Assembly (NCBI RefSeq): GCF_050948215.1 | Contig: NC_135150.1 | Coordinates: 24,097,943 to 24,161,942, forward strand | DNA from: Halictus rubicundus | Lineage: Eukaryota; Arthropoda; Insecta; Hymenoptera; Halictidae | Direction of reading: 5' to 3' | DNA length: 64,000 nucleotides | In this document: piece by piece, positions 46,056 to 58,184 of the stretch | How the letters are laid out: every line of letters begins with the position of its first letter | Position numbering within the stretch: position 1 is the stretch's first letter | Program-made: the position numbers and the translations under genes | The notes under the pieces: generated by a model | Seen by the model: the letters and a program-made list of their open reading frames with translations, nothing else | The model's database searches: none | What the model was told of the DNA's origin: nothing

Positions 46056-46637
46056 TCACAATTTAACTGGTAAGTCAATACCAGGGTACCTACTTTCAAT
46101 TTTCATTTAAAATATTGTATATGTCGATACATGGGAAAATAATAAATTTTCCTGAATAATTGTATCTGTGCGTTTTTCGAAAAGGAATCAGGCTAGTCGT
46201 TTTACCAGCTGTCAGACACCCTGTATAATGCTGGTGGCTCAGCATCGATCAGCCGGCACTTTATCACGGTGGAACGTGTGCGCCGCACTTTATCGCCGCG
46301 GCGCATTATGGCGATACGTCAGCCGCGCGCGCGGTTTTGCCCGCATCAATTGCCATTCAAATCAGCGCCGATGCTGCGCCGGACAGGATGACTGCAGGCG
46401 ATGACGCTGAAAAGCCGCGGAAGAACCGGTGACCAGGCGGCTCTCTCCCTTCTGGTCGACCGGGCGATCGATCTCTCCCGCCTCCCCAAGGTCGCGTTTC
46501 CATCGATCCTGTAATTCCGCGATTCCGCCAACGAGGCCGGAACGAAAGTGAGAAAATGCTTGAAATATTGGAAACAGGCTACCCTGGCGAGACGCGATAA
46601 ATTGCTGATAGGATGCCTGCTTGGTAATTGAGGGGAG
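46056..46637. other. Unique sequence, GC-rich to the right
   Basis: No gene recognised. The GC-rich stretch 46220-46480 has short frames on both strands only. Confidence 0.4.
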
Positions 46638-47948
46638 CTAGCCGTTGGTACGGGCATGCGTTGAGTTGCTGATATGATGTCGGACGTATGACTCCAGAGC
46701 AGATCTATCTTGATGAGTAGTGTGTTCATTTTCTTTTAGATAGTACGTTCTTGAGTTAGGAAGGTGTTGAGTTGCTATTATGAAGTCGAAGGTATGTTCC
46801 GAGAGCTGAACCACCTTGATGTGTAGTGTGTTTTTCTGTTTAGGTGTGTTTAGGTATTTTGTTCCTGAGTTGTGAAGGTGTTGGGTTGCTAATATGAAGA
46901 TGAAAGTCAGTCTCGAGGTCACCTTGGTGAGTAGTGTGTTTTTCTGTTTAGGTGTGATTAGGTAATTCGTTCTTGAGTTGTGAAGATGTTGGGTTGCTAA
47001 TATGAAGATGAAAGTCAGTCTCGAGGTCACCTTGGTGAGTAGCGTGTTTTTCTGTTTAGGTGTGTTTAGGTATTTTGTTCTTGAGTTGTGAAGATGTTGG
47101 GTTGCTAATATGAAGATGAAAGTCAGTCTCGAGGTCACCTTGGTGAGTAGTGTGTTTTTCTGTTTAGGTGTGTTTAGGTAATTCGTTCTTGAGTTGGGAA
47201 GGTGTTGAGTTGCTATTATAAAGTCGAAGGTATGTTTCGAGAGCGGAATCGCCTTGCTGAGTAGTGTGCTTTTCTTTTTAGGTGTGTTTAGGTATTTTAT
47301 TCTTGAGTTGTGAAGGTGTTGGGTTGCTAATATGAAGTCGAAAGTCAGTCTCGAGGTCACTTTGGTGAGTAGTGTATTTTTCTGTTTAGGTGTTTTTAAG
47401 TAATTCGTTCTTGAGTTGGGAAGGTGTTGAGTTGCTATTATGAAGTCGAAGGTATGTTCCGAGAGCTGAACCACCTTGATGTGTAGTGTGTTTTTCTGTT
47501 TAGGTGTGTTTAGGTATTTTGTTCCTGAGTTGTGAAGGTGTTGGGTTGCTAATATGAAGTCGATAGTCAGTCTCGAGGTCACCTTGATGAGTAGTGTGTT
47601 TAGGTAATTCGTTCTTGAGTTGGGAAGGTGTTGAGTTTCTAATATGAAGTCGAAAGTCAGTCTCGAGGTCACCTTGATGAGTAGTGTGTTTTTCTGTTTA
47701 GGTGTGTTTAGGTATTTTATTCTTGAGTTGTGAAGGTGTTGGGTTTCTAATATGAAGTCGAAAGTAAGTCTCGGGGTCACCTTGACGACTAGTGTGTTCT
47801 CTTTTTTATTTCGTTCTTGAGTTGCTTCGATGGGATACTGCGTTACTAAATTTTCTTGGTAATATTGATCTTGTGCCCTCAGATGTTGTCGTAAAATTTT
47901 TATGTTACTATGTTTTTGCAGACTACACAGACAAGATATAGATGGAGC
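46638..47948 (-). other. Open reading frame through the 108-bp array, no ATG
   Basis: The minus-strand frame is open for 437 codons, from just after a TGA (47951-47949) to a stop at 46638. The central part consists of nine to ten 36-residue repeats with FILATQHLHNSRTKYLNTPK as core; a 38-residue variant type has LSEHTFDFIIATQHLPNS. Unit length changes (+2 and -6 residues) keep the frame. Against a real gene: there is no ATG in the open region before the repeats, differences between units are often amino-acid changing, and the outermost unit is out of register. It could be an exon of a repetitive protein or chance openness of a unit divisible by three. Confidence 0.3.
46735..47825. repeat. Tandem array, 108-bp unit, about ten copies
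   Basis: The GAGTTG word and its variants occur at 46753, 46867, 46975, 47083, 47191, 47305, 47413, 47527, 47617 and 47725. Intervals are 114, 108, 108, 108, 114, 108, 114, 90 and 108 bp, all multiples of three; a degenerate last unit lies 94 bp further. Two unit types are interspersed, with GAGGTCACCTTGGTGAGTAG versus CGAGAGCTGAACCACCTTG. Confidence 0.95.
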
Positions 47949-48440
47949 TCATACCGTTTCTTGACCGAGTTACAGTTTTATTTCTTTTTATTGTTTGCGG
48001 TCGAAGTACGGAATGCGTTTACGCGATGCTTACCGTTGGGTAATACTGTGAAGAAATAGATGATTGAAATATAGAAAATGATACTTCGTTTATAGGTGAG
48101 CGAAATATACGAATCACAGTAGAATGAAGTAAATTTTCTTCGCGTGCGGAAAATTCTGAGACGTTTTTCTTTCAGTTGCACTGGAAATACGTCCGCAAGA
48201 GCAGTTACATAGTAAGTTTAATATGTTTGCAGTGCCATGACCCAAATATGGGTCGCGATAATTTTCATAAGAAGTTCGTAAATTGCGCACAGTCAATGAT
48301 AACAACTACTCCAAGTATAATTAGCCGAGACGTCGCGTTACGAAACTAGTGAAACTGAGAGATGCACTTCTTACAGGAAGGCAGTTTATTACTGCTACAA
48401 AAACTCCGTTGTCTTTAAGTTACAAACCCAGATATTTCGG
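47826..48440. other. AT-rich sequence between two arrays
   Basis: TTTGCAGTGCCATGACCCAAATATGGGTCGCG near 48225 has a palindromic core resembling the family V palindrome, but no element ends were found. No gene recognised. Confidence 0.4.
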
Positions 48441-49760
48441 CAGGATTGCAAGTGCATCGAAAACGGATCTTGCAAGAATCGAATTCCAATTTCCTAGAGT
48501 CCCCGTAATTGCAATAACTCAATCGTTTACGAGCCCGAACTGGCGAACCCACGTCGTTGCCCCGGTGCAGTCGTTGCATCAAATTGAAACCTAAGAATTC
48601 GAGTGCATCCAAAAGCATCTTGCACGGATCGAATGCCAATTTTCCAGAATCCCCATCGTTTACGAGCCTAAAATCCCGAATCCACGTCTTAACGCACACG
48701 TCGCGTCAAATTGCAACATAAGAACCTGAGTGCATCCAGAAACATCATGCACGGATCGAATGCCAATTTCCCAGAATCCCCATAATTGCATAATCCTCAC
48801 TTCTTTACGAGCCTAAACTACCGAACCCACGCTTTAACGCACACGTCGCGTCAAATTGCAACATAAGAATTTGAGTGCATCCAAAAGCATCTTGAACGGA
48901 TCGAATGCCAATTTCCCAGAATCCCCATAATTGCATAATCCTCAATCGTTTACGAACCTAAACTTCCGAACCCAGGTTTCAACGCACACGTCGCGTCAAA
49001 TTGCAACATAAGAACTTGAGTGCATCCAAAAGCATCTTGAACGGATCGAATGCCAATTTCCCAGAATCCCCATAATTGCATAATCCTGAATCCTTCACGA
49101 GCCTAAACTCCCGAACCCACGTTTCAACGCACACGTCACGTCAAATTGCAATATGAGAACTTGAGTGCATCTAGAAGCATCTTGAACGGATCGAATGCCA
49201 ATTTCCCAGTGTTCAAACCCCATAATTGCGTAACTCAATCCTTTACGAGCCTAAACTCCGGAACCCACGCCTTAACGGACCCGTCGCGTCAAATTGCAAC
49301 ATAAGAACCTGAGTGCATCCAAAAGCATCTTGAACGGATCGAATGCCAATTTCCCAGAATCCCCATAATTGCATAATCCTGAATCCTTTACGAGCCTAAA
49401 CTTCCGAACCCACGCCTTAACGGACCCGTCGCGTCAAATTGCAACATAAGAACCTGAGTGCATCCAAAAACATCTTGAACGGATCGAATGCCAATTTCCC
49501 AGAATCCCCATAATTGCATAATCCTGAATCCTTTACGAGCCTAAACTCCCGAACCCACGTCTCAACGCACACGTCGCGTCAAATTGCAATATGACAACTT
49601 GAATGCATCTACAGCGCATCTAGTCGATCTTGCGTGGATCGAATGCCAATTTCCCAGTGACCGAACCCCATGATTGCATAACCGAGTCGTTTACGAGCCC
49701 CTGCCCACGAATCGGCGTTGTTGTCCCGCTGCACTCGTTGCATCAGACAGCATCGCCAAC
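48441..49760. repeat. Tandem array, about 145-bp unit, nine copies
   Basis: The GAGTGCATCC word occurs at 48601, 48728, 48873, 49018, 49163, 49311 and 49455, and as GAATGCATCT at 49601. Intervals are 127, 145, 145, 145, 148, 144 and 146 bp. Each unit has GATCGAATGCCAATTTCC, CCCCATAATTGCATAA and ACGTCGCGTCAAATTGC. The first unit (from 48441) and the last are most diverged. No frame stays open across it. Confidence 0.95.
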
Positions 49761-51404
49761 AACGGACGCATCCGATTGTTTCAAGGACGACGCATCCGCG
49801 AATTGAAGCTCGGAGGAACGCGCGCGGCACTCGTTTGGCCGCGCTCGTACAGAAACGGACAATGGGAAATGCATCTTTTATTCGCGCTGGCGTGTGTCAA
49901 GGCTAGCCGACTGCGCACCTCTCCGCCTTTCCTCCGACAAAGCGAGAAAAAGTTTTGTTTTCGCAGGAGCGCGTGCACAGGAGAATGCATCCGCTACTCC
50001 GCATTGCTGCATAGTATTCCGCAGCTACTCCGTTACTGGGACGACAGAAAAAGCGTATACGCGCCGGCGATGACTGCCGTGCACGGTGCACAAAGGTTGC
50101 CAGCGAGCGTGCGCGCACATGCACACACGCGTACAGGTGTATGCAAATTAGCCGAGCATCCGCGCGAGTAGCTGTTATCAAAATTGGCAGCGGTGCAAAT
50201 TTCCTTAGGGGCGGGCGACGGGGGATAAAACTGGCTAGTTTTTCCGCCGAAACGGCCTCAAAAAAGACAATGCCTCCGCCCCGGATACCTGTCGGCGAAC
50301 GGCAGAGATGTTTTCGTCCTCCCTTTTGTTACGCGGGCGCAAAAGAAGCCCGCGTGCTCTGACGCGCGCACAATTTACACGGACCACTGCTTTCGAAATT
50401 CGCAAAATTGAAAATTCTCTGGGCACTACTGTCCTCTGTCCTCAAACTTTACACTTCATATTTTAAAATACTTCTCCGTCTTTTCATAGGATTCCCTTTT
50501 TGACCGACAAGTGCAAACTAATCTCATTGTTTGTCAGCATTTATTAATTACCTACCAGCAACGATAAGACATTAGAAGGATTCGAAGCATTGACTAGTCA
50601 AGCCACTACTACAATCAACTCTCCAAAACAACTGGCGAAGCGTCGCGAGATCAATAAAACGAAAACCGCATCGATGGTATGCACTTCGGAGTTTCATCGT
50701 CATAACGACGAAAGATTAGGGCAGGGGCCGATTACCATCGGCGGGGGGGACGGTCGTCGAGCGAGCGTGTCACGTGTATCGGTAATCAGACGCTTTAATC
50801 GAGCGTAATTATCCATCGTGTCTCGCATGCGAGACGTCAAGGATCGTCCGTGATGGCGGGTCCTCTCGATATCGACGTCTGGGATTTTCGCTGTTGGTCC
50901 CGGTGTCGTTTTAATTGCGCGTTAACGGTTGTCAGGGTTGCGGCTCGTTAACAAGCGCCACGCTGTCGCAACCAAGCGACCCAGCCAGCGAGAGAAAACG
51001 TTCTCCCTGCCCGGAGGCGTCGCGACGCGCCGCGTCGAGTGGTTCGCCATTCACGTCGCTGCGAGCAAGGTTGCCTACTCCGGGGATCGATCTCCGCGGG
51101 TCCTCTATTAAAACTTGGAGACTGGATACGCCTGTCTGGGTCCCGTGTCTCGGCGAGTTCGGACGGATCGCCGTTTAATCGCGAGCCAACTACGAGGGAT
51201 CGACGGGAGGATCGACTGGCGCCTCCGACATCGATTAATCAACAGTTCCAGCTAATTGCGAAGGTGAAACGGCCCGGCTGATTACGGTCAAACGGAATCG
51301 CGGCGGAGCGTACCACTATAAAATCAAGCTGTTATGCCACTTCGTCAAGTAATTTCGCTGGTAATGCTCGGTCATAACTTCACTTTAGGATCTTGGTAAA
51401 GCGC
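49761..51404. other. GC-rich unique sequence
   Basis: Several overlapping open frames on both strands (the longest is 165 codons, 49674-50171, starting inside the array). None shows a motif or splice-consistent structure. It contains CGCGCACATGCACACACGCG at about 50110. No gene is called. Confidence 0.4.
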
Positions 51405-53670
51405 CGTTCGATTCAATTGTGTCGCCGTGTGTAATTTTGTTTACCTGGTCACTCTGTAATTCTGGCAGTAAATTGCGGATTTTTGTACGGGGTGGAACAA
51501 ACAGGGGTGGAACAGAAATTAATTTCTTCGTAAGTTGCAAATAATGTGACGGTGTTTGTACATTCTCAGAATTCTATAACTGTTTTGTATTTCATCGACT
51601 CATTTCTGATATAAATGCAAACGTTGTTTGGCTCACGAGTCCACCACTACTGTCCACGTTTGAACTCGTTTGAAGTCGTGCCGAGCACGTCAGTCCTTCT
51701 ATTAGTTACTTTCTACGTTAATTTCTACAGCATCGTTCGATTCAATTGTGTGGCCGTATGTAATTTTGTTAACCTGGTTACTCTGTAATTCTGGCAACAA
51801 ATTGCGGATTTTTGTACGAAAGAAAAATTGTCTGCCTCGATTGCTAGAAACAGGGGTGGAACAAAAATCGATTACTTCGTAAGTTGCAAATAATGTAACG
51901 CTGTTTGAACATTCTCAGAATTCTATAACTGTTTTGTATTTCATCGACTCATTTCTGATATAAATGCAAACGTTGTTTGGCTCACGAGTCCACCACTACT
52001 GTCTACGTTTGAAGTCGTTTGAAGCCGTTCAACCTACCGAGCACATCAGTGCTTCTATTAGTTACTTTCTACGTTAATTTCTACAGCATCGTTCGATTCA
52101 ATTGTGTGGCCGTATGTAATTTTCTTTACCTGGTTACTCTGTAATTCTGGCAACAAATTGCGGATTTTTGTACAAAATAAAAATGGTCTGCCTCGATTGC
52201 AAGAAACAAGGGTGGAACAGAAATTAATTTCTTCATAAGTTGCAAATAATGTAACGGTGTTTGAACATTCTCAGAATTCTATAACTGTTTTGTATTTCAT
52301 CGACTCATTTCTGATATAAATGCAAACGTTGTTTGGCTCACGAGTCCACCACTACTGTCCACGTTTGAACTCGTTTGAAGTCGTGCCGAGCACGTCAGTC
52401 CTTCTATTAGTTACTTTCTACGTTAATTTCTACAGCATCGTTCGATTCAATTGTGTGGCCGTATGTAATTTTGTTAACCTGGTTACTCTGTAATTCTGGT
52501 AATAAATCGCGGATTTTTGTACGAAAGAAAAATTGTCTGCCTCGATTGCTAGAAACAGGGGTGGAACAAAAATCGATTACTTCGTAAGTTGCAAATAATG
52601 TAACGCTGTTTGAACATTCTCAGAATTCTATAACTGTTTTGTATTTCATCGACTCATTTCTGATATAAATGCAAACGTTGTTTGGCTCACGAGTCCACCA
52701 CTACTGTCCACGTTTGAACTCGTTTGAAGTCGTGCCGAGCACGTCAGTCCTTCTATTAGTTACTTTCTACGTTAATTTCTACAGCATCGTTCGATTCAAT
52801 TGTGTGGCCGTATGTAATTTTGTTAACCTGGTTACTCTGTAATTCTGGTAATAAATCGCGGATTTTTGTACGAAAGAAAAATTGTCTGCCTCGATTGCTA
52901 GAAACAGGGGTGGAACAAAAATCGATTACTTCGTAAGTTGCAAATAATGTAACGCTGTTTGAACATTCTCAGAATTCTATAACTGTTTTGTATTTCATCG
53001 ACTCATTTCTGATATAAATGCAAACGTTGTTTGGCTCACGAGTCCACCACTACTGTCCACGTTTGAACTCGTTTGAAGTCGTGCCGAGCACGTCAGTCCT
53101 TCTATTAGTTACTTTCTACGTTAATTTCTACAGCATCGTTCGATTCAATTGTGTGGCCGTATGTAATTTTGTTTACCTGGTTACTCTGTAATTCTGGCAA
53201 CAAATTGCGGATTTTTGTACAAAATAAAAATGGTCTGTCTCGATTGCAAGAAACAAGGGTGGAACAGAAATTAATTTCTTCATAAGTTGCAAATAATGTA
53301 ACGGTGTTTTTACATTCGCAAAACTCTAATCTGTAATTCTGGCAATAAATTGCGGACTTTAATACAAAATAAAAATGGTCTGCCTCGATTTCAAGAAACA
53401 GGAGTTGAACAGAAATTAATTTCTTCGTAGGTTGCAAATAATGTAACGCTGTTTGTACATTCTCAAAATTCCATAACTGTTTTATATCACATCGACTCAT
53501 TTCTGTTATAAATGCATAGAATCAAGTGATGAAAATCAATAAAGTATCTGACTATTACAGCAAACATCGTTTGGCCCACGAGTCCTCCACCACTGTCACC
53601 GTTTGAGGTCGTTTGAAGCCGTTCAACCTGAGCACGTCTGTGCTTCTATTTGTCGACGTAGATTGATACA
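51405..53670. repeat. Tandem array, about 349-bp unit, six full copies plus a partial
   Basis: CGTTCGATTCAATTGTGT occurs at 51405, 51734, 52090, 52439, 52788 and 53137: intervals 329, 356, 349, 349 and 349 bp. Two monomer types are interspersed. Type A (units 3 and 6) has TGTACAAAATAAAAATGGTC; type B (units 2, 4 and 5) has TGTACGAAAGAAAAATTGTC. Units 4 and 5 appear identical by eye. A diverged partial unit follows from about 53313 to 53670. Confidence 0.95.
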
Positions 53671-56389
53671 GATAATAAAGTGTACACAGGACGAGTGATT
53701 ATAGACATAACTGCGCAGGAAATTTCTCCGTTTATGGTACCTGAAGTGTACCTGTCCGGGTTTGGAGTCGTTTGACCGTGTTTGAAGCTACCAAAACAGA
53801 TCAATCGTCCCGCAGAAACCTTTGGGCAGGGTGCATCAGCTATCCCAATGATTTCTCTATGACGTCGCATAAGAGCATCCTCGGAACAGCCAGCGCAGGA
53901 CCTCCGCGGACCGTTTTCTCTGTGAACGATTGCATCAGGCAGCTCGAAATCCACGGATTTAATCAGATTCCCGCGCGGACGCCGAGTTTGTTGGCGACAC
54001 GTGACGCGCGGATTAATCGGCCACGGAGGCGTAGATCGTTAGGTACATTTGCCCCGACGCTTTCAACTCTTGCCGCGTTTTGACGGGCTAATGCGATCAA
54101 TCAAAACGTTCGAATGGCTCGGTGATTCGTGGCGCGGCAACGGAAAACTGGCCTCGGCTGCGGCGCGTCGCGGCGCGTCGCGGCGCGTCGCGACGTCGAC
54201 GCCATACACCGGGCGGCGGGCGGTAACGCGCAGGACATTCGACGGGCCCTCGTTTTGCATTCCGACCGAGGAAGCTTTTCCCTCTACATAAACGAGAGAG
54301 GTCGATCCGGCATACTTAATTTCCGTGATAATCGCATTAATGCCTGACACGTGTATTATGAATGTACGAGGACGCGGTTCTGTCACGCTGTTGCTGAAAT
54401 AATGTCCGGAGCGTATTTACGCATCGTGTTACACGAGCGCCCGGCGGCCGAGTATTTTCAACGTTACGATCACTTTAAATTAATTTTGTAATGCGTGCGG
54501 TAATTTTGTAACCCGGCGCTCCAATGTTGTTTAACGGTCAGCGTCCTCGAGTATCGCTTCTGTTTTCGGTCGAGCGAGATTGCGAAACGGGAACTTGAAC
54601 GGCGCACATTTATCATCTGCTTTTTACCAGGAAGAAGTTTTAAAGTGCTCGAGAACATTTTCCTCGGAGAGTCGGGGCGATACATCAACGTTCAACACGG
54701 TGGGACGAAACAAGAAGCTACACTGATCTTTTGTTGCGTGAATAATTAAATTGTCCGTTTGCGACTTTAGAAGAGTTAGATGTTCACTCGTCTTCGGAGT
54801 TGCTGTTGGTAATAACGATCGTTCGGAACCGATTCGACAGCGTGGAACAGTGGGCTGCATTTTGATAAGAGGCCGGTATCGATCCTCCTCCGACCTCTCG
54901 GCGTAACAACACATCTGGAACATCTAGGAGCCAGATTTGCGGGACTGGGAGCGAGTTTGAATCGCATCATGACCCGGCAAAGGCTTAACCGATCGACTTT
55001 CCGGTTCCCCGAAGGGCGTCGGCGGATCATGATTGATCGGATCGCGATGGCCATTAAGCGAATCGTGAAATCGGGGGATATCCGCGAGCTGGTTCCGGGC
55101 GCAAGGGGAGGAACTCGGTCTGATTACCGATAGCACAGGGCTCGGAATCCCCACCGCGGGCTTGCGGCACGGTAGCGGGTTCCCGGGGACCAAGACGCTC
55201 GAGGACGTCTACGGACCCTCCGATAACACTGCGAGCGACCGGCAGGATTGTAACTTCTCTCTGAAGTGCAACGGTGCAACCCGTAGGAGCAGGTTCGCCG
55301 TTAGGTTTAATCCGATCACGTCCCGGCGCGCCGCGTGAATCACGTCCCCATGACTTCGGCTGCATCCTCGCAGGATTACAACCGGCCCTGCCAGCAATTC
55401 GGTGACTTATGTATCGATCGGATCGATCGGTCGCGTTATTACGAGCGGCGGGACACGATCGTATCTATCGGCCCGAGCCCGGCCCGCTGATTGCCACTCG
55501 TGTTTTGAATTCCCTAACAGCCGACGCGCATTTGTAAATCGGCGGGACGCGACGACCGATCGACCGTGTCGAACATGATTTTTCGAGCAGATAGGCGCCG
55601 GAACCGGACGCTGCATTCAAGTGATAGACGATCGACTCTCCGGGGCCGCTATTGTCTCGCAAAAATTGGTAACGCATTGGTAAACGCGTCGCACTGTTTT
55701 CGCGGCCAATCGAGGCTTTCATTGAGGGCATCAGCCGGTATTTTGACACTCAACGGGAGCCAAGCTAGCCCACCGGCGTGCGTTGTTACGCGCTCGAATG
55801 AAAGGAGCCGATGAATGCCGCTTGATTTCTGCACAGGGGAGTTAATTTTGTGCGGCATTCACGTCCCGGGGGTTCGCGAGGTAATCGATAAAAGGCGGGA
55901 TTATTTGTTTCGCGAGATCCGTTGTTAGGCGGTCTCAAGGAAATTCGTATTGACAGCTCGTCGAACGGGGATAACGAGTTCCGGGCGGAATCGTATTGGA
56001 AGGATGTAAATCCTTCTAAGCCTCCGATCTAATCTGCTCCACTCGGCTACGTACGCGCGGCCACGCACGCTCGCCTAAATCATCGTACAGCCCCTATAAA
56101 TATCCACATCACTTCGCCGGCATAGGAATCAATAATCAACGCTGATCTAACCGTCGATACAACTCGCTTACAGGCAAGGCCTCGATTAACTAACACCGGC
56201 TTCGTTTATGACTCCGCTCGATCCCTGCCTCGTAAACGCCCCCGTAAACTTCCACCGAGCTTAATATCGCGTCGCTTTTGCGATAGTTAGCCCTGGAAAG
56301 ACCGAGCTTAGAGACCGGCCAGCTAATGCGGATGTGTGGTCATTTATTTTCAATCTCCGGCCTCAGATACGCAATCGTGTCTTTGCCGA
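53671..56389. other. GC-rich unique sequence, no gene recognised
   Basis: Many overlapping frames on both strands, as expected at this GC content. A stop-to-stop plus frame (55071-55337) has a less biased translation (KTLEDVYGPSDNTASDRQDC) but no ATG and no good splice sites. The minus-strand frames 54924-55397 overlap it. No gene is called. Confidence 0.4.
54159..54193. repeat. GC-rich decamer repeat
   Basis: Three tandem GCGGCGCGTC units plus a partial one. Confidence 0.85.
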
Positions 56390-57500
56390 AGCACAAACGA
56401 TTTGTCAATGGGCTGCTCGAAGCCCGCTGCAACAATAAACGGTATGCTGTTCCGATATACCGAATCAGAGGAATCGAACGTTTTTCATGGTTTGCGAATA
56501 GTTATTGCGAGCTTCGTGGGAATGATTTCGATTTTTTTTTTTTTGAGGAGATGGATGAGCGTATTTTTACGAGACCTTGCAGATTCGTTAACACATATAT
56601 GAGGAATGTTTATGAATTTTTATAGAAGGATATCATCGTTATTAAAGTACGAACGTTAGAAGCAAACGTGTTTGTCCGATAGTTCTGCTTCGTCTGTGAA
56701 TAATTCCTACTTTCCGGACATTAACAACGTATAAAAATTCGCAAGTATAGTTTACACATCGCTAAAAAATTGTGCCAAGTTCCAGGAACCTAACTCATCC
56801 AGTTCGACCAAGAAAAATTCCGGAAGTGAACCTTGCGCAATGAGGTAGAGGTTCAGGGGATGGTTTCGAATTTTCTTTTAACAAAGTAAACAAGCGGATT
56901 GTTACAAATCTTTGCGAGCTTGCTAATATATGTATAAGCAACATTTATGAATTTTTACGCAACGGCATGATCATTATTAAAATAACAATGAATCGTGGAA
57001 GTAAACTAGAGTCGCTCCGAAAGTATTTCTCCAAACATTCCACTTCCTTGGTGAATGATTATCAGAGTCTCGATCGTAACAACGTATAAAAATTCGCAAG
57101 TACAGTTTACACATCGCTAAAAAATTGTGCAAAGTTCCAGGAACCTAACTCATCCAGTTCGACCAAGAAAAATTCCGGAAGTGAACCTTGCGCAATGAGG
57201 TAGAGGTTCAGGGGATGGTTTCGAATTTTCTTTTAACAAAGTAAACAAGCGGATTGTTACGAATCTTTGCGAGCTTGCTAATACATGTACAAGCAACATT
57301 TATGAATTTTTACGCAACAGTATCATCATTATTAAAATAACAATGAATCGTGGAAATAAACTAGAATCGCTCCAAAAGTATTTCTCCAAACATTCCACTT
57401 CCTTGGTGAATGATTATCAGAGTCTGGATCGTAACAACGTATAAAAATTCGCAATTCACAACATTCGTTCAAACATCGCTAAACAACTTGTGTCAGTTTT
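56390..57500 (+). repeat. Tandem array, 355-bp unit, about three copies plus a diverged edge
   Basis: AACAACGTATAAAAATTCGC occurs at 56723, 57078 and 57433, giving 355-bp spacing. The two inner units share GGTAGAGGTTCAGGGGATGG and AGTAAACAAGCGGATTGTTA. Sequence left of 56700 is a diverged unit (CATATATGAGGAATGTTTATG). A diverged inverted copy is at 58185-58475. Confidence 0.9.
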
Positions 57501-58184
57501 CGGAAAGGTGTCTCATCCAGATCGGCCAGGAAAAATTCTCGAAGCGAACTTTGCGAAACGGGGCTGCACAAGCGATCCCCGTGAGAACACGACGATTGCG
57601 TTGCATCGGAGGTGCGCGCACGCACGCGGAGCGCATCGGCTGCATTCCGAGGACGCAATCCGATCGGCGTATAAATCAGGCCTTGCTAGGTCCTCGGATG
57701 GTCCTCCGGGGAGGTGTATTACGAGGCGATCGGTGACTTACGCGTTAATCGAGCTGGACGGTGGCCAGGTGTATCGCGAGCGATGACGCGTGCACGCTCT
57801 GGCGCGACGTGGAAACGGGTCACGTGGCTCGTGAGGCTCTCTAGAGGGTGCAACTAACGCGGAAAACTGACCCAGTGACACGGTCCAGAAACCAGCCGGC
57901 CGGAACAACGGAAGGAGAGACGGTTCTCGACTTTGTTCCCGTCCTCGCGACGTTTCGATTCGACGGTCGAGGGCCTGCCGAAAGAAGCCGGGATAAGAAT
58001 GCTTCGATACGTCGGCGAAACGCCGCGATGCACACGGGAACGCTTCTTTTTGTCGTCGAGAACCCCCGAGGCCTCTGAGGGTGGCCCGCTTTCGATCCCA
58101 CCCCTCCGACCCTTCGCGGATCTTTCCACCAGAAGTGGCCAATTTAATCCACGATTCTGCGCTAGCTTGCATGGCTCATAGTTA
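57501..58184. other. GC-rich unique sequence between direct and inverted repeat copies
   Basis: Open frames on both strands (144 codons minus, 57738-58172) with Arg/Ser bias and no motif. The right edge of the 355-bp array grades into it. No gene recognised. Confidence 0.4.

Larger units (their letters stand above)
45324..46227. mobile_element. Possible composite element with TATACWGGGTGT-type ends
   Basis: Left end TATACTGGGTGTTTCCG; the right end on the opposite strand is TATACAGGGTGTCTGAC. Such GGGTGT ends flanked by TA are common in insect Tc1/mariner relatives. The about 900 bp between them contain no transposase, an irregular 110-114 bp tandem repeat (45500-45800) and a nested family V MITE (45810-46055). 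The two ends could also belong to separate elements. Confidence 0.4.

Noticed and set aside
48441..49760. CRISPR-like regular repeat spacing
   Set aside because: Units are similar along their whole 145 bp with no unique spacers, so it is an ordinary eukaryotic tandem array.
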